From: Gracilimonas sp.
GTDB lineage: Bacteria; Bacteroidota; Rhodothermia; Balneolales; Balneolaceae
Direction of reading: 5' to 3'
Length of the DNA: 64,000 nt
NCBI GenBank assembly: GCA_022450045.1
Contig: JAKURD010000007.1
Span: 1 to 64,000, forward strand
A program made the position numbers and the translations under genes. Numbering within the stretch: position 1 is the stretch's first letter; each line of letters opens with the position of its first letter. The notes below the pieces were generated by a model. That model was not told the origin of the DNA and did not search any database. It was given only the letters and a program-made list of their open reading frames with translations. This document shows, piece by piece, positions 8,608 through 18,191 of this stretch.

Positions 8608-10539
8608 ATGAAATTAACGCAAATGAAATCATTTTCTATAAAAATAATGGGGATCATCATTCTGATGTTATCCCCATTTTTTATTCAGGCACAAATACCT
8701 GATCCGGTTAAATTCAATATTTCAAATGCTCCTGATTCTGTTTTGGCAGGCGAGGTTTTTGAAGTTGAGATCGAGGCTTCCATTGAAGGGAATTGGCATC
8801 TCTATTCTATTCTTAATGATGAAGATGCTGGTCCTTTTCCTACCGAATTTTCACCCAATTCTGACAACTTTGTATTTGCAGGAGATCCCGTAGAGTCAAA
8901 TGCGGATATTGAGTTTGATCCAAACTTTGAAGCAGAGTTGGGCTGGCACAGTAGTTTTGCAACCTTTACCATTCCGGTAGCCGTTAGGACCAACCAAACC
9001 GGTAAGCAGAACCTTGACATTGAAGTGTATTATCAGGTTTGTGATGATAAAGTATGCCTGCCTCCAAAAACGAAATCTATTGTGGCCGGAGTTGAAGTTA
9101 CAGGTATCTCTGATAGTCCTCACGAGGCAGCTGTGGGTGATGAAAGTAATGCAGAACTTTCCGGTTCAGAAGCTGAAATAAAGGAATCAGCATTAGGCGG
9201 AGAGGGAATCTTTGGTTTTATTTGGATTGCCATTTTGGCCGGTTTTGCTGCTCTTTTAACTCCCTGCGTATTCCCAATGATCCCGCTTACCGTATCATAC
9301 TTTTCTAAACAAGAGGACAACGGAAAGGGTGTTGGTAAGGCTTTTTTATTTGGTTTAGGTATTGTTATTACGTTTACAGTATTAGGAGTTTTGTTGGCAG
9401 CTGTTTTCGGGGTGTCTGGTGCTCAGAATTTTGCATCGAACCCATGGATAAACCTTTTTATCGCATTTGTATTGGTAGCATTTGCTTTCAGTTTGTTGGG
9501 CATGTATGAGCTTCAGCTGCCCTATCAGCTTACCAACTGGCTGAATAGAAAAAGCAATCAGAGTTCCGGTATTGCCGGTATCATCTTTATGTCGCTTACC
9601 ATTAGTGCGGTTTCTTTTTCTTGTACGGCTCCGTTTGTAGGAGGGGTATTCGCTGCTACAACAGGTGGAGAGTGGTTTTACCCGATTATTGGGATGGTCG
9701 GATTTTCGGCCGCATTTGCCAGCCCGTTTGTGATATTGGCTATTTTCCCAAAATGGATGGAGTCACTTCCAAAAAGCGGTTCTTGGATGAATGTGGTAAA
9801 AGTGTTGCTTGGATTCATTGAGTTGGCAGCAGCATTTAAGTTTCTTTCTAACGCTGATTTAGTATGGCAATGGGGAATGGTTTCCAGACCAATGACCATT
9901 GCTGCCTGGATTGCTATTTTCTTATTAACAGGTCTGTATTTACTTGGAACCTATTCTCTTAAACATGAGAAAAAGCCGGAGAGCATTACTGCAGGACGGA
10001 TGCTTTTATCCATTCCGTTTCTGCTTTTCAGTTTTTATCTGATACCCGGGTTACTTGGTTCTTCACTGGGGATCTGGGATGCTTTTCTTCCTCCAAAACA
10101 AGCAACGGATGTAAGTTTGGTAGCATCTATCGGAACTACGCCTGGTTCCGGAGCGGCAACAAGTGCGGATGAAGGCTGGTCGGATAACTATGAAGCATCA
10201 GCGGAAGTTGCTAAAGAAAAGGGAATTCCGGTCTTCATCGACTTCACCGGCTATACATGTACCAACTGTCGGGCCATGGAATCGAATGTATTTCCTTTGG
10301 AAGAAGTAGTATCCCGTTTTGATCAAATGGAGCTTGTGAAGCTTTATACGGATGGCGGACCTAAAGGACCTGAAAATCAAATGTTCCAATTTCAGTTAAC
10401 CGGTAACGTGGCCCTTCCAACCTATGTTATCGTAGATCCTGAAACAGGCCGGGTTTTAGAACAAAGCCTTGGATATAGCCGGGCAGAGAATTTTGTGGAG
10501 TTTTTGGATCGCGGGCTTCAAAAGTTTAAATCACTCTGA
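8608..10539 (+). CDS. dsbD: Thiol:disulfide interchange protein DsbD
   Basis: 643 aa, with three parts. After the signal peptide (to ~residue 29) there is a periplasmic N-terminal domain with the pair Cys145/Cys150 (CDDKVC). An eight-helix membrane domain carries Cys220 (LLTPCVFPMIPL) and Cys339 (SFSCTAPFVGG). The C-terminal thioredoxin domain has Cys551-x2-Cys554 (GYTCTNCRAME). Electrons pass from cytoplasmic thioredoxin across the membrane to periplasmic disulfide isomerases and cytochrome maturation proteins. All six cysteines are intact. It stands alone between the ribosomal operon and the exb cassette. Confidence 0.95.
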   Translation: MKLTQMKSFSIKIMGIIILMLSPFFIQAQIPDPVKFNISNAPDSVLAGEVFEVEIEASIEGNWHLYSILNDEDAGPFPTEFSPNSDNFVFAGDPVESNADIEFDPNFEAELGWHSSFATFTIPVAVRTNQTGKQNLDIEVYYQVCDDKVCLPPKTKSIVAGVEVTGISDSPHEAAVGDESNAELSGSEAEIKESALGGEGIFGFIWIAILAGFAALLTPCVFPMIPLTVSYFSKQEDNGKGVGKAFLFGLGIVITFTVLGVLLAAVFGVSGAQNFASNPWINLFIAFVLVAFAFSLLGMYELQLPYQLTNWLNRKSNQSSGIAGIIFMSLTISAVSFSCTAPFVGGVFAATTGGEWFYPIIGMVGFSAAFASPFVILAIFPKWMESLPKSGSWMNVVKVLLGFIELAAAFKFLSNADLVWQWGMVSRPMTIAAWIAIFLLTGLYLLGTYSLKHEKKPESITAGRMLLSIPFLLFSFYLIPGLLGSSLGIWDAFLPPKQATDVSLVASIGTTPGSGAATSADEGWSDNYEASAEVAKEKGIPVFIDFTGYTCTNCRAMESNVFPLEEVVSRFDQMELVKLYTDGGPKGPENQMFQFQLTGNVALPTYVIVDPETGRVLEQSLGYSRAENFVEFLDRGLQKFKSL

Positions 10540-10861
10540 TTGTTGGCCCTTTCTTTTTAAAGCTTTAGCCTTAATCACACTTCAACAAATGTTGATTCAT
10601 CTGGCAGAACCGGCTATAAGGTATGCCCCCGTCCAAACAAATTAATTAAGTATGGTTTAGAATTGAACTCAGGTTATGAGTGCTATTTTTTAATAGGCTT
10701 CAAAATTATGGTTAACTTTAGGAGGATTTTTTTGCAGAGCGTAACAGAACGTAAAAAAGCAGTTTTTAAAAAGATGTTACTTTGACATTTAATATAAAAT
10801 GACCTATTCTTTCGCTTCATTAATCTTAGCCTTTAACATTTAAACAATTATCGGAGTAGAC
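10540..10861 (+). promoter_or_regulatory. Intergenic region with exbB promoter
   Basis: No coding sequence is recognised in 322 bases. Near the end, TTTG (10781-10784), a 20-nt spacer and TATTCTTT (10805-10812) give a reasonable Bacteroidota promoter for the exb cassette. A purine-rich AGGAGG at 10721-10726 is not next to any start codon. Confidence 0.45.
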
Positions 10862-11590
10862 ATGATATCGTCGATTGCTCTTTTTTTATTACAAGCCCCT
10901 GCTGACGAAGGGTTTTTTAACGTTATTGTCGCAAAATTTAACGAAGGTAATGACAGTGGCTGGATGTGGCCGGTGCTCATTGCTCTTATTTTGGGATTAG
11001 CGATTTTCCTCGAGCGGATCATCACCCTTAATCTTGCCGACATCAATACACGAAAATTCATAGTAAACGTACAAGAAGCTCTTCAAGATGGTGGTATAGA
11101 AGCTGCCGAAGAATTATGTGCACAAACAAGAGGGCCTGTTGCATCAGTTTTTCAAGCCGGTTTGATGCGCTCCCACGAAGGTATAGATGCCGCTGAGAAA
11201 GCGATTTCCGCCTATGGATCAATTGAAATGAGTTTCCTTGAAAGAGGTCTTATTTGGTTGTCTTTGTTTATTGCCATTGCCCCACTCCTTGGATTCCTTG
11301 GTACGGTAGTAGGTATGATTCAGGCATTTGATGATATTGAAGCCGCAGCTGATATTTCCCCAAGTATTGTAGCGGGTGGTATTAAAGTTGCCCTTCTAAC
11401 CACAGCCGGTGGTTTGATAGCGGGTATTATTCTTCAGATCGGATACAACTATTGTGTATCTAAAATTGACCGCATCATCGCAGAAATGGAAGAAAGTTCT
11501 ATCACACTGATCGATTCTATTATTCTATTGAATGAAGGAAAGCAGATTGTTCCTAACGTAGGTCCAGAAGCTGATTCTGACAGCGAATAA
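10862..11590 (+). CDS. exbB: MotA/TolQ/ExbB proton channel family protein
   Basis: 242 aa, three transmembrane segments (~35-53, ~135-155 and ~175-195). The conserved MotA/ExbB signature LGTVVGMIQAFDDI (~145-158) is present, with GIKVALLTTAGGLIAGI following. ExbB pentamers with ExbD form the proton-driven motor that energises TonB or Tol-type systems. Two ExbD genes follow within ~1.3 kb, but no tonB is adjacent, so TonB, Tol or another periplasmic partner are all possible. The C-terminus is acidic. Confidence 0.88.
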   Translation: MISSIALFLLQAPADEGFFNVIVAKFNEGNDSGWMWPVLIALILGLAIFLERIITLNLADINTRKFIVNVQEALQDGGIEAAEELCAQTRGPVASVFQAGLMRSHEGIDAAEKAISAYGSIEMSFLERGLIWLSLFIAIAPLLGFLGTVVGMIQAFDDIEAAADISPSIVAGGIKVALLTTAGGLIAGIILQIGYNYCVSKIDRIIAEMEESSITLIDSIILLNEGKQIVPNVGPEADSDSE

Positions 11591-11624
11591 TTATAACTAA
11601 AATCCAAAATAAATAGGATAAATC

Positions 11625-11891
11625 ATGGTTGTAATAAGTGTTGGTCTTGCAATTGGCTTGATCGTTCTTGGAGTTATTGGAATAATAGTTTCGGGAATTA
11701 AAAGTCTGGCCAATGGTAAGCAAGATTTCAAAAGAATTGGTATGATGGCCGTCCCATTTGTAGTGTTTGGAATAAGCTACGCTGTATTTGGTGATGTACC
11801 CCAAGCCGGAGTATTCACATCAGTTTTTATGCTGGGTGCAATGGCATTGACCATCATATTAACCGGAATGCGCGGTACCTTTAAGTTTTAA
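11625..11891 (+). CDS. Small three-helix membrane protein of the exb cassette
   Basis: 88 aa, nearly all hydrophobic, with predicted helices at ~2-24, ~39-56 and ~62-82. I do not recognise a named family. The gene sits between exbB and the first exbD with short spacers (34 and 14 nt), so it is almost certainly co-transcribed and may be an accessory part of the motor. Its C-terminus ends KF just after a basic Arg-Gly turn. Confidence 0.75.
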   Translation: MVVISVGLAIGLIVLGVIGIIVSGIKSLANGKQDFKRIGMMAVPFVVFGISYAVFGDVPQAGVFTSVFMLGAMALTIILTGMRGTFKF

Positions 11892-11905
11892 TAGGATATC
11901 AATCT

Positions 11906-12448
11906 ATGTTAATAAAAAAACGAAAAAGAGAAGAGGCAGAGATCAATGGTTCGTCCATGGCTGATATCGCCTTTTTGCTTCTGATCTTCTTTCTGGTTAC
12001 CACTACTATAAATGTGGATACCGGAATTGGTTTGGTGTTACCACCGCCATTGGAAGATGAGGAGCCGCCACCCATTAGACAGCGAAACCTGATGAATATC
12101 TTGGTGAACGCTGAAGGTAGAATACTAATGGATGAAGAACCTTATCAGATCTCTGAGGTAAAGAGTCGGCTTATTGAATTCATTAAGAATCCAAATAACG
12201 ACCCTGACCTTGCAGAAACTCCAGAATTAGCTATTGTATCTATAAAAACTCAGCGCGAAACCCCGTATCGCATTTATGTGAATATGCTTGATGAAGTGAT
12301 GGGTGCTTATAAAGATTTACGTGATGAAGCATCACGTGCTAATTATGGTGTTCCTTACGGTGCTTTGGATGAAGACAGTCCTCAGCAGCAACAAATTCAG
12401 GACATGTACCCTAAGAAAATCTCAATAGCAGAACCGGGAGACAGTTAA
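11906..12448 (+). CDS. exbD: ExbD/TolR family biopolymer transport protein (first copy)
   Basis: 180 aa. A short cytoplasmic N-terminus (KKRKREEAEINGSSMAD) leads into one transmembrane helix, DIAFLLLIFFLVTTTINV, with the essential aspartate near its start (Asp20). A proline- and glutamate-rich linker and a periplasmic domain follow. The aspartate carries protons through the ExbB channel. This copy has a longer periplasmic domain than the next gene. It ends one base before the ATG of the second copy. Confidence 0.88.
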   Translation: MLIKKRKREEAEINGSSMADIAFLLLIFFLVTTTINVDTGIGLVLPPPLEDEEPPPIRQRNLMNILVNAEGRILMDEEPYQISEVKSRLIEFIKNPNNDPDLAETPELAIVSIKTQRETPYRIYVNMLDEVMGAYKDLRDEASRANYGVPYGALDEDSPQQQQIQDMYPKKISIAEPGDS

Positions 12449-12449
12449 A

Positions 12450-12902
12450 ATGGCAGGACATTTTCAAAAGAAAAGAGGTGGAAGCAAGCAAGAAGTGCCA
12501 ACTTCTGCAATGCCTGATGTAATTTTCATTCTGTTGTTTTTCTTTATGGTAACTACCGTATTGAGAGAAGTAACGTTGAAAGTGCGCGTAAACCTTACAC
12601 AAGCCGAAAACATTGAGAAAATTGAGCAGAAACGCCTTCTTTCTTACGTATATATTGGTCCCGAAAGACTACCGGGCAATAAACTTGGCGAGGATAAGGT
12701 TCAGATCGATGATGCTATTGTAGAAGATATTGGAGGAATTAGAACTCTGATGTACGACAAGCTTCGCGAACAGCCTAAGTTGATTGTTTCTCTTCGGGTT
12801 GATGAAAATTCTAACTTTGGACTTCTTACCGACGTCCAGGAAGAATTGAAGCGAGCTAACACGTTCAGAATTAATTATTCTACCCGTCGCGAAATGAATT
12901 AA
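12450..12902 (+). CDS. exbD: ExbD/TolR family biopolymer transport protein (second copy)
   Basis: 150 aa. Basic N-terminus (HFQKKRGGSKQE), then the membrane helix MPDVIFILLFFFMVTTVL with the conserved aspartate, then a periplasmic domain ending RINYSTRREMN. Paired, non-identical ExbD subunits are common in Bacteroidota and probably form a heteromeric motor with ExbB. It is the last gene before an intrinsic terminator. Confidence 0.88.
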   Translation: MAGHFQKKRGGSKQEVPTSAMPDVIFILLFFFMVTTVLREVTLKVRVNLTQAENIEKIEQKRLLSYVYIGPERLPGNKLGEDKVQIDDAIVEDIGGIRTLMYDKLREQPKLIVSLRVDENSNFGLLTDVQEELKRANTFRINYSTRREMN

Positions 12903-12921
12903 AATTTATTTTCAAAAAATT

Positions 12922-12958
12922 AGGCAACTGTGTCCCTTTGACGCAGGTGCCTTTTTTT
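12922..12958 (+). terminator. Intrinsic terminator of the exb cassette
   Basis: AGGCA (12922-12926) pairs with TGCCT (12948-12952). The arms continue with CTGTGTC against GACGCAG (one G-U pair), and the stem is followed by T7. Confidence 0.85.
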
Positions 12959-12979
12959 ATATTTAAACCCAGCACTACC

Positions 12980-14008
12980 ATGTCTGATTCCTTTCAAACT
13001 ATTCAAAGTATAGGCAGTAAAGCTCTTCTTGAAAAGATCGCCGGCTTTGAATCTTATAAAAATGAACACGTAGTTCAATCAATTGGTGATGATGCTGCTG
13101 TACTAAGTGAAAACGATGGATCACTGACTTTATTAACAAGTGATACGTATGTTGAGGGAGTCGATTTTGACCCTACATACACTCCTTTTCATCATTTAGG
13201 ATACAAGATCGTATCTGCAGGGATCAGTGATATTTATGCCATGAATGGAAATCCAGAAGCTATGCTTATCAATTTAGCGGTGCCCAACCGGATGTCTGTT
13301 CAAATGATCGAAGACCTGTATAAAGGGATAAATGCAGCCGGAAGCAATCACAATGTTGAGGTGGTAGGGGGTGACCTGAAAGCCAATCATGCAAACTTAG
13401 TTGTTTCCATAAGTGTTTATGGCCGGGTCAGTGAAGAGAAGATCACATATCGGAAAGGAGCAAAAGAAGGTGACGCCATTTGCGTAACCGGCGATGTAGG
13501 TGGGGCCTTAGCAGGTCTCAGAATTTTAATGAGAGAAAAGAAATATTGGGAAGAGCACGGGGATGAATCAGTGCAGCCTGAACTCGGAGATTACCAGTTT
13601 GTAGTTAAGCAACAATTAGTTCCTGAAGCCAGGAGAGACCTAATTCAAGTTCTTGAGGATCAAAAAGTAGTACCATCTTCAATGATAGATGTTACAAAAG
13701 GACTTGTGAGTGAAGTAAGTGCTTTGTCGGATGCCTCTAAACTGGGTGCCTATATATATCAGGCTGCATTACCCATTGCAATAGAAACACGACAAGTGGC
13801 TGATGAAATGGAGGAAGATGTGGATCGTTACGCTCTCTTTGGTGGCGAAGACCTTGAACTCATGTTCACCTTGCCGGAGAATAAAGTTGAAGAATTCGTA
13901 AAACATTTTACCGACTTTGTCGTGATAGGAAGGATGGTTCCAAAAGAAGAAGGAATGAAAATGCAAACAGCAGAGGGAGATGTTGTCTCTTTTGATGAAT
14001 TGTCATAG
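12980..14008 (+). CDS. thiL: Thiamine-monophosphate kinase
   Basis: 342 aa. ATP-dependent phosphorylation of thiamine monophosphate to thiamine diphosphate, the last step of thiamine cofactor synthesis. The PurM/ThiL signatures are visible: IGDDAAVLS (~36-44) for metal and nucleotide binding, LLTSDTYVEGVDFD (~51-64), EVVGGDLKAN and the GGEDLELMFTLP segment near the C-terminus. I chose the ATG at 12980. An in-frame TTG 42 nt upstream lies inside the exb terminator hairpin and is unlikely to be used. Confidence 0.93.
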   Translation: MSDSFQTIQSIGSKALLEKIAGFESYKNEHVVQSIGDDAAVLSENDGSLTLLTSDTYVEGVDFDPTYTPFHHLGYKIVSAGISDIYAMNGNPEAMLINLAVPNRMSVQMIEDLYKGINAAGSNHNVEVVGGDLKANHANLVVSISVYGRVSEEKITYRKGAKEGDAICVTGDVGGALAGLRILMREKKYWEEHGDESVQPELGDYQFVVKQQLVPEARRDLIQVLEDQKVVPSSMIDVTKGLVSEVSALSDASKLGAYIYQAALPIAIETRQVADEMEEDVDRYALFGGEDLELMFTLPENKVEEFVKHFTDFVVIGRMVPKEEGMKMQTAEGDVVSFDELS

Positions 14009-14067
14009 AAATTTCTATGGCACGTTTTTTGCCACTCTTCAGTTCTATTAAATAAAGATAATTGACT

Positions 14068-14087
14068 CACTTAAACTTATTTGAGTG
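14068..14087. promoter_or_regulatory. Near-perfect palindrome upstream of ftsH
   Basis: CACTTAAA (14068-14075) and TTTGAGTG (14080-14087) form an 8-bp inverted repeat with one mismatch and a 4-nt spacer, about 50 nt before the ftsH start. It could be a repressor site or a weak terminator for thiL; neither is shown. Confidence 0.3.
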
Positions 14088-14136
14088 TTAGTATCCTTAT
14101 ATTGAAATCTAAGATAATTTTTATAAGCATTTTTTA

Positions 14137-16281
14137 ATGGCCCAGAAAAATCCAAAGCAAAAAAAACCGATTAAGCCTAAGGGTAAAAAAGGAGCCAATG
14201 CTCCAAAATTTCCTACCTGGAGTATATTTGTACTATTCTTCGTACTGTTAATTGCTCAAGTTATGTTCTTTTCCCCTGACACGGGAAACAGAATTAAATA
14301 CAGTAAGTTTTTGGAGTATGTTGAAAATGGATATGTAACAGAGATCACGATCACCAATGGGGTTAATGTAACAGGAGAGTATTCTGACAAAGCTATTTCA
14401 GATGGCATTGTTACACGGCCGGAAAATACGGACAACAATATGCCGTTTGCTACCGGTGAAACAGATCAGTTCCGTAAATTCAATACCACCATGCTCAGGG
14501 ACGATGAGATACGTCCTATTTTGGAATCTAACGGAGTTGAGTTTGATGTTCGTATTGAAGAAGACTGGTTTAGTGGTGTTTTCATTTGGTTGATCCCCAT
14601 TGCCATATTGATCGTAATCTGGATCTTTATCTTCAGAAAGATGAATCCGGGACAACAGGTACTGAACATCGGGAAAAACAAAGCTTCCCTTTATGATCAA
14701 CAGACAGAGACCAAGGTTACATTTGAAGATGTTGCCGGGCTTCAGGAAGCGAAAGCTGAAGTTGAAGAGGTTGTAGAGTTTCTCAAAAATCCACAGAAAT
14801 TTACGAAGCTTGGTGGTGTTCTTCCCAAAGGTGTACTTTTGGTAGGTCCTCCCGGAACAGGTAAGACCTTATTAGCCAAAGCTACTGCCGGTGAGGCAAG
14901 CGTGCCATTTTTTAGTTTGAGCGGTTCTGATTTTGTGGAAATGTTTGTTGGCGTAGGAGCTGCCAGAGTTCGTGACCTTTTTAAACAGGCGAAAGAGAAA
15001 GCACCTTGCATTATATTTATTGATGAGATCGATTCCATTGGGCGGACTCGAGGCAGAGGAATGGCAATGGGTTCGAACGATGAGCGCGAGAATACCCTCA
15101 ACCAGTTACTCAGTGAAATGGACGGATTTAACTCCGATAAAGGTGTAATCCTGATGGCAGCCACCAACCGTCCGGATATATTGGATTCTGCGTTACTTCG
15201 TCCCGGACGTTTTGACCGACAGATCATGATCGACAAACCCGATTTGAACGGACGAGTCGAGATCCTTAGAGTCCATACTAAGAAGTTGAAGTTAGGAAAT
15301 GATATTGACCTCAGAGTACTTGCTTCTCAAACCCCCGGATTTGCCGGAGCTGATCTCGCAAACCTCTGTAATGAAGCTGCCTTATTGGCTGCACGCCGGG
15401 AGAAGAACAGTATTGAAATGCAAGACTTTCAGGATTCCATTGAGAAAGTTATAGCGGGACTGGAACGCAAGAATAAACTGATCAGTCCGCATGAGCGTAA
15501 GATCGTTGCCTATCATGAAGCAGGCCACGCTGTTGTAGGCTGGTTCTTAGAGCACACCGACCCTGTATTAAAGGTAAGCATTGTTCCCCGTGGATTAGCT
15601 GCCTTAGGTTACACGCTTCAAACTCCTCTGGAAGAGCGATTCCTGATGACGACCGAAGAACTCGATGACAAGATCTGTGCTTTATTGGGAGGAAGAGTTG
15701 CTGAAGAAATTATATTTGGAAGAATCTCCACCGGTGCTCAAAATGATCTTGAGCGAATTACAAAGATGGCATTTGCCATGGTGGCAGAATATGGGATGAG
15801 TGAAAAACTCGGATACATATCTCTTAAGGATTCTCAAAATGCTGAAAACAGCTATGGTTTCAACAAAAAATACTCTGAATCTACAAGTCAACAGATTGAT
15901 CAGGAAGTCCGAAGTATAATTGACAAAAACCACGACCGAACTATTGAATTGCTCAATAAGCATAAAGATGAATTAGAGAAACTTGCGAAGGCCCTTCTTG
16001 AAAGAGAGGTACTTGATCATCACGCTCTTCGGGAATTATTGGGTGATCGCCCGCATGGTAAATATCCGGATGGGATCTTTGAGAAATCTTCAGAGGCGAA
16101 AAAGAACGGAGTTTCAAAAGAGGATAAAAAAGAATCCAAGAATAGTTTATTGAAAAATTCCTCAGATAAAAGTGCGAAAGCTGAAAAAGAAGCTTCAGAG
16201 GCTGAGACTATAAGTGATGAATCAACACCTGAGGATGACGAAGCTTCTTCCAAAGAAAAAAAGGAAGAAGAAAAGAAATAA
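14137..16281 (+). CDS. ftsH: ATP-dependent zinc metalloprotease FtsH
   Basis: 714 aa. Membrane-anchored AAA+ protease that degrades membrane proteins and unstable regulators. Visible parts are TM1 (~28-46), a periplasmic domain, TM2 (~147-166), Walker A GPPGTGKT (237-244), Walker [10 protein letters not shown] (291-299), the second region of homology around [20 protein letters not shown], and the zinc site HEAGH (460-464). The C-terminal ~75 residues are a Lys/Ser/Glu-rich low-complexity tail, longer than in enterobacterial FtsH. It is a single-gene unit closed by its own terminator. Confidence 0.97.
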   Translation: MAQKNPKQKKPIKPKGKKGANAPKFPTWSIFVLFFVLLIAQVMFFSPDTGNRIKYSKFLEYVENGYVTEITITNGVNVTGEYSDKAISDGIVTRPENTDNNMPFATGETDQFRKFNTTMLRDDEIRPILESNGVEFDVRIEEDWFSGVFIWLIPIAILIVIWIFIFRKMNPGQQVLNIGKNKASLYDQQTETKVTFEDVAGLQEAKAEVEEVVEFLKNPQKFTKLGGVLPKGVLLVGPPGTGKTLLAKATAGEASVPFFSLSGSDFVEMFVGVGAARVRDLFKQAKEKAPCIIFIDEIDSIGRTRGRGMAMGSNDERENTLNQLLSEMDGFNSDKGVILMAATNRPDILDSALLRPGRFDRQIMIDKPDLNGRVEILRVHTKKLKLGNDIDLRVLASQTPGFAGADLANLCNEAALLAARREKNSIEMQDFQDSIEKVIAGLERKNKLISPHERKIVAYHEAGHAVVGWFLEHTDPVLKVSIVPRGLAALGYTLQTPLEERFLMTTEELDDKICALLGGRVAEEIIFGRISTGAQNDLERITKMAFAMVAEYGMSEKLGYISLKDSQNAENSYGFNKKYSESTSQQIDQEVRSIIDKNHDRTIELLNKHKDELEKLAKALLEREVLDHHALRELLGDRPHGKYPDGIFEKSSEAKKNGVSKEDKKESKNSLLKNSSDKSAKAEKEASEAETISDESTPEDDEASSKEKKEEEKK

Positions 16282-16307
16282 AATCACATCGAAATAAATA
16301 TTTAAAG

Positions 16308-16339
16308 GAGGCATTGAACTAATCGGTGCCTCTTTTTTT
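16308..16339 (+). terminator. Intrinsic terminator after ftsH
   Basis: GAGGCA (16308-16313) pairs with TGCCTC (16327-16332), followed by seven T residues. Confidence 0.85.
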
Positions 16340-16557
16340 ATGCCCTTCATTGAAATAGACTAATGCTTCCCCTTCTTAACATTAGCGTAAAGTTCGGATA
16401 ACTAAAGGATAATTCACGGGTAACATTGCATAAACGTGGGCCCACTATTTTTACTGCTGAAAACAGTACAGCAGTTAGAAGCTGATTTTAGGTTGGAAAA
16501 ATCCAATTACTGATTCTGTTTGAAATCAAAATCAAATATTTAAAAATACAAAAATCC

Positions 16558-18090
16558 ATGAACTTCAAAGTTACATTAACTTACTTAGCCGGTTTTATGT
16601 TGACATCACTACTACTTATTTCCTGTGGTGAAGATAATTCAAGCGGAACTGAACAGTTTGAGGCCCCAAGTGTTGAAGCACCTGAAGCAACTAACGGAAT
16701 TGTAGATGAGCCAGTAGAAATCACTTTTACCATTTCTGTTGATGGCGGATATGCTTCTTCAAGCGTAACAGCTGGTAACGGAACTGCAACCATAATCTCA
16801 GAACCATCTGCCGGTGCCAAATCGGGTTCAGTGGTGGTTGAATTTACTCCGACTGCTGTAGGAACCGGAACTGTTGATCTGGTAGTTGCCGACGGAGATG
16901 GACAGACAGAAGATGCTACTGCGGTAGTAAATATCAATAATACTGTTTTGGTTTCTGATAATATTACTTCTGAGACAACCTGGAGAGACGGCAGAACCTA
17001 CGTTCTTGGTGGGCGAATTGCGGTTGAAGCCGGAGCTACCCTTACTATAGAAGCGGGTGTAGTTGTCAAAGGTCAGGCCGGTACAGGCTCAAATGCGACG
17101 GCTCTTTTGGTAGCACGCGATGCTACAATTAACGCAAACGGTACGGCAACACAACCTATCATCTTTACATCAGTAGCTGATGAGATCACCCCTGAAGATG
17201 TGGATGCAGGTAATTTCGGAAGTCCAAATCTTGATCCTGATGTCAGTGGTTTGTGGGGCGGTGTGATCGTATTAGGAAATGCACCAATCTCTGCACAAAA
17301 TGACAATGGTGATGACGTAACTGAAGTTCAGATCGAAGGTATTCCTTCTTCAGACTCAAACGGACTCTATGGTGGAAATGATGCATCAGACAGTTCAGGT
17401 TCTATCACTTTCATATCTATCCGACATGGTGGCTCAAACATCGGTGAAGGTAATGAGATCAATGGACTGACTCTTGGTGGAGTTGGTTCAGGAACGGTAG
17501 TTGAGAACATCGAAGTAGTTGCCAATCAGGATGATGGTGTTGAGTGGTTTGGCGGCACGGTTAACGTAACTAACGTACTTGTCTGGAATAGTGGTGATGA
17601 CGCTATAGATACCGATCAGGCTTGGGCTGGAACTCTTGATAACGTTGTAATTGTAAGTGCGGCTGATTCTCCATTTGAATTGGATGGCCCTGAAGGTAAT
17701 TACACCAGTTCAGGACATACCATTACAAATGCAACAATATATGTTAAAGGTAATGGAGCTGAGGAAATGATTGACGTAGATGCAAATACCGACGTAAATA
17801 TCTCAAACTTGCTGTTCTTTGGTCTTGCTACTGATGAAAATGGAAATGCTGCTAACATTATTTCAAGTGACTACCCGGACTACGCAGCAAATACTAACGG
17901 TTATTCAATTATCGGTATCCAAGCTGTGATCCCAAGCGGATTGACAGCTGCCGATTACTTTACAGGAGGATTGGATAGTGAAGTTACAGAAGTAGCGGGC
18001 ATCAGCAATGCCACTGTAGGTGCAGATGCCAGCATATTTGGCTGGACCTGGGCAAATCTATCCGGTGCTCTAAGCAGCATAGGACTTTAA
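16558..18090 (+). CDS. Beta-helix-type surface lipoprotein paired with a TonB receptor
   Basis: 510 aa. Lipoprotein signal with LLLISC (Cys23). Residues ~37-128 look like an Ig/cadherin-type domain rich in Thr and Val. Residues ~130-500 have the short-period Gly/Asn/Val pattern of a right-handed parallel beta-helix (examples: VVVKGQAGTGSNATALLVAR, NEINGLTLGGVGSGTVVENI). Asp/Asn-rich turns could bind calcium. It lies directly before a TonB-dependent receptor, a pairing frequent in Bacteroidota, where the lipoprotein is thought to capture a ligand for the receptor. The substrate is unknown. A strong terminator separates the two genes, so the receptor may be expressed at a lower level by read-through or from its own promoter. 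Confidence 0.72.
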   Translation: MNFKVTLTYLAGFMLTSLLLISCGEDNSSGTEQFEAPSVEAPEATNGIVDEPVEITFTISVDGGYASSSVTAGNGTATIISEPSAGAKSGSVVVEFTPTAVGTGTVDLVVADGDGQTEDATAVVNINNTVLVSDNITSETTWRDGRTYVLGGRIAVEAGATLTIEAGVVVKGQAGTGSNATALLVARDATINANGTATQPIIFTSVADEITPEDVDAGNFGSPNLDPDVSGLWGGVIVLGNAPISAQNDNGDDVTEVQIEGIPSSDSNGLYGGNDASDSSGSITFISIRHGGSNIGEGNEINGLTLGGVGSGTVVENIEVVANQDDGVEWFGGTVNVTNVLVWNSGDDAIDTDQAWAGTLDNVVIVSAADSPFELDGPEGNYTSSGHTITNATIYVKGNGAEEMIDVDANTDVNISNLLFFGLATDENGNAANIISSDYPDYAANTNGYSIIGIQAVIPSGLTAADYFTGGLDSEVTEVAGISNATVGADASIFGWTWANLSGALSSIGL

Positions 18091-18109
18091 ACATACACTC
18101 GTAGCTTAT

Positions 18110-18146
18110 TTGCTTGCCCTTTTTGAAAGAAGGGCAAGCAATTTTT
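18110..18146 (+). terminator. Strong intrinsic terminator between lipoprotein and receptor genes
   Basis: A perfect 12-bp stem, TTGCTTGCCCTT (18110-18121) with AAGGGCAAGCAA (18130-18141), has an 8-nt loop and T5. Confidence 0.92.
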
Positions 18147-18191
18147 ATTTGTACTCATTATCTCGAAATAATAAAGATCAGCACTAATAAA

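Noticed and set aside
10721..10726. AGGAGG as a Shine-Dalgarno site
   Set aside because: No start codon lies 5-12 nt downstream that opens a gene, and this organism shows little Shine-Dalgarno use.
11906..12902. One split exbD gene
   Set aside because: Both frames have their own start, transmembrane helix with aspartate and full periplasmic domain, so they are two genes.
12938..12979. Earlier TTG start for thiL
   Set aside because: The added residues are encoded by the exb terminator hairpin and T-tract; homology begins after ATG 12980.
18114..18191. An earlier in-frame start for the TonB receptor, adding 26 residues
   Set aside because: It starts inside the stem of a strong terminator and would bury the signal peptide; ATG 18192 gives a normal signal sequence.
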